5,556 nt of DNA, taken from NCBI GenBank assembly GCA_947072805.1, contig CAMTJK010000191.1:1-5556 (forward strand). Reading direction: 5' to 3'. Each line of letters starts with the position of its first letter. Position 1 is the first letter of the stretch. The notes under the pieces were generated by a model. That model was not told where the DNA came from. It searched no databases and saw only the letters and a program-made list of their open reading frames with translations. This document shows positions 5,555 to 5,556 of the stretch, piece after piece. This DNA is from an uncultured Prevotella sp. (GTDB taxonomy: Bacteria > Bacteroidota > Bacteroidia > Bacteroidales > Bacteroidaceae). Both the position numbers and the translations under genes were made by a program.

Positions 5555-5556
5555 AT

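Noticed and set aside
1..5556. Composite transposon bounded by the 53-bp repeats
   Set aside because: There is no transposase or cargo typical of transposons. The contents are core genes with uniform composition, and flanking duplications cannot be seen at the window edges.
1..5556. CRISPR array, tRNA or rRNA genes, or a defence system
   Set aside because: No spaced direct repeats, no cloverleaf or rRNA-like sequence, and every coding region is accounted for by a known housekeeping or protease family.

Overview
This window looks like a stretch of chromosome from a Bacteroidales bacterium, most likely Prevotella or a close relative. Three things point there. The promoters carry the Bacteroidetes -7 box (TAnnTTTG). 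Gene starts have A-rich leaders and no Shine-Dalgarno. The proteins are Bacteroidetes-type versions of their families, for example TrmB with an SDPQMKNPRKR motif and an S8 peptidase with the FLSKRAIERR prodomain signature. The genus is inferred from general knowledge and was not tested by a search.

Layout, all genes on the + strand. Positions 1-301 are non-coding: an arm of a long inverted repeat (1-53), a probable promoter (154-161) and a stable hairpin (189-223) in the leader of the first gene. Positions 302-3253 form a compact operon: a secreted subtilisin-like peptidase (302-1732), xseA (1743-3065) and xseB (3062-3253). The xseA and xseB frames overlap in ATGA, and together they encode the two subunits of exonuclease VII. 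Positions 3254-3470 hold small palindromes and the ilvE promoter. Next come ilvE (3471-4493, branched-chain aminotransferase), a 147-bp palindromic MITE-like element (4528-4674), a -7 box (4683-4690) and trmB (4720-5490, tRNA m7G46 methyltransferase). The window ends in the second arm of the long inverted repeat (5502-5554).

The genes are ordinary housekeeping functions: DNA repair, amino-acid metabolism and tRNA modification, plus one secreted protease. They do not form one pathway. I see no defence system, transposase, recombinase, CRISPR array or RNA gene. The unusual content is non-coding. First, a 53-bp inverted repeat (49/53 identical, no gaps) sits at the two edges of the window. Second, a short element between ilvE and trmB has 20-bp terminal inverted repeats (19/20), a nested stem-loop and a 5-bp flanking direct repeat (TATTT), which is the form of a non-autonomous transposable element. 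It ends 8 bp from the trmB -7 box.
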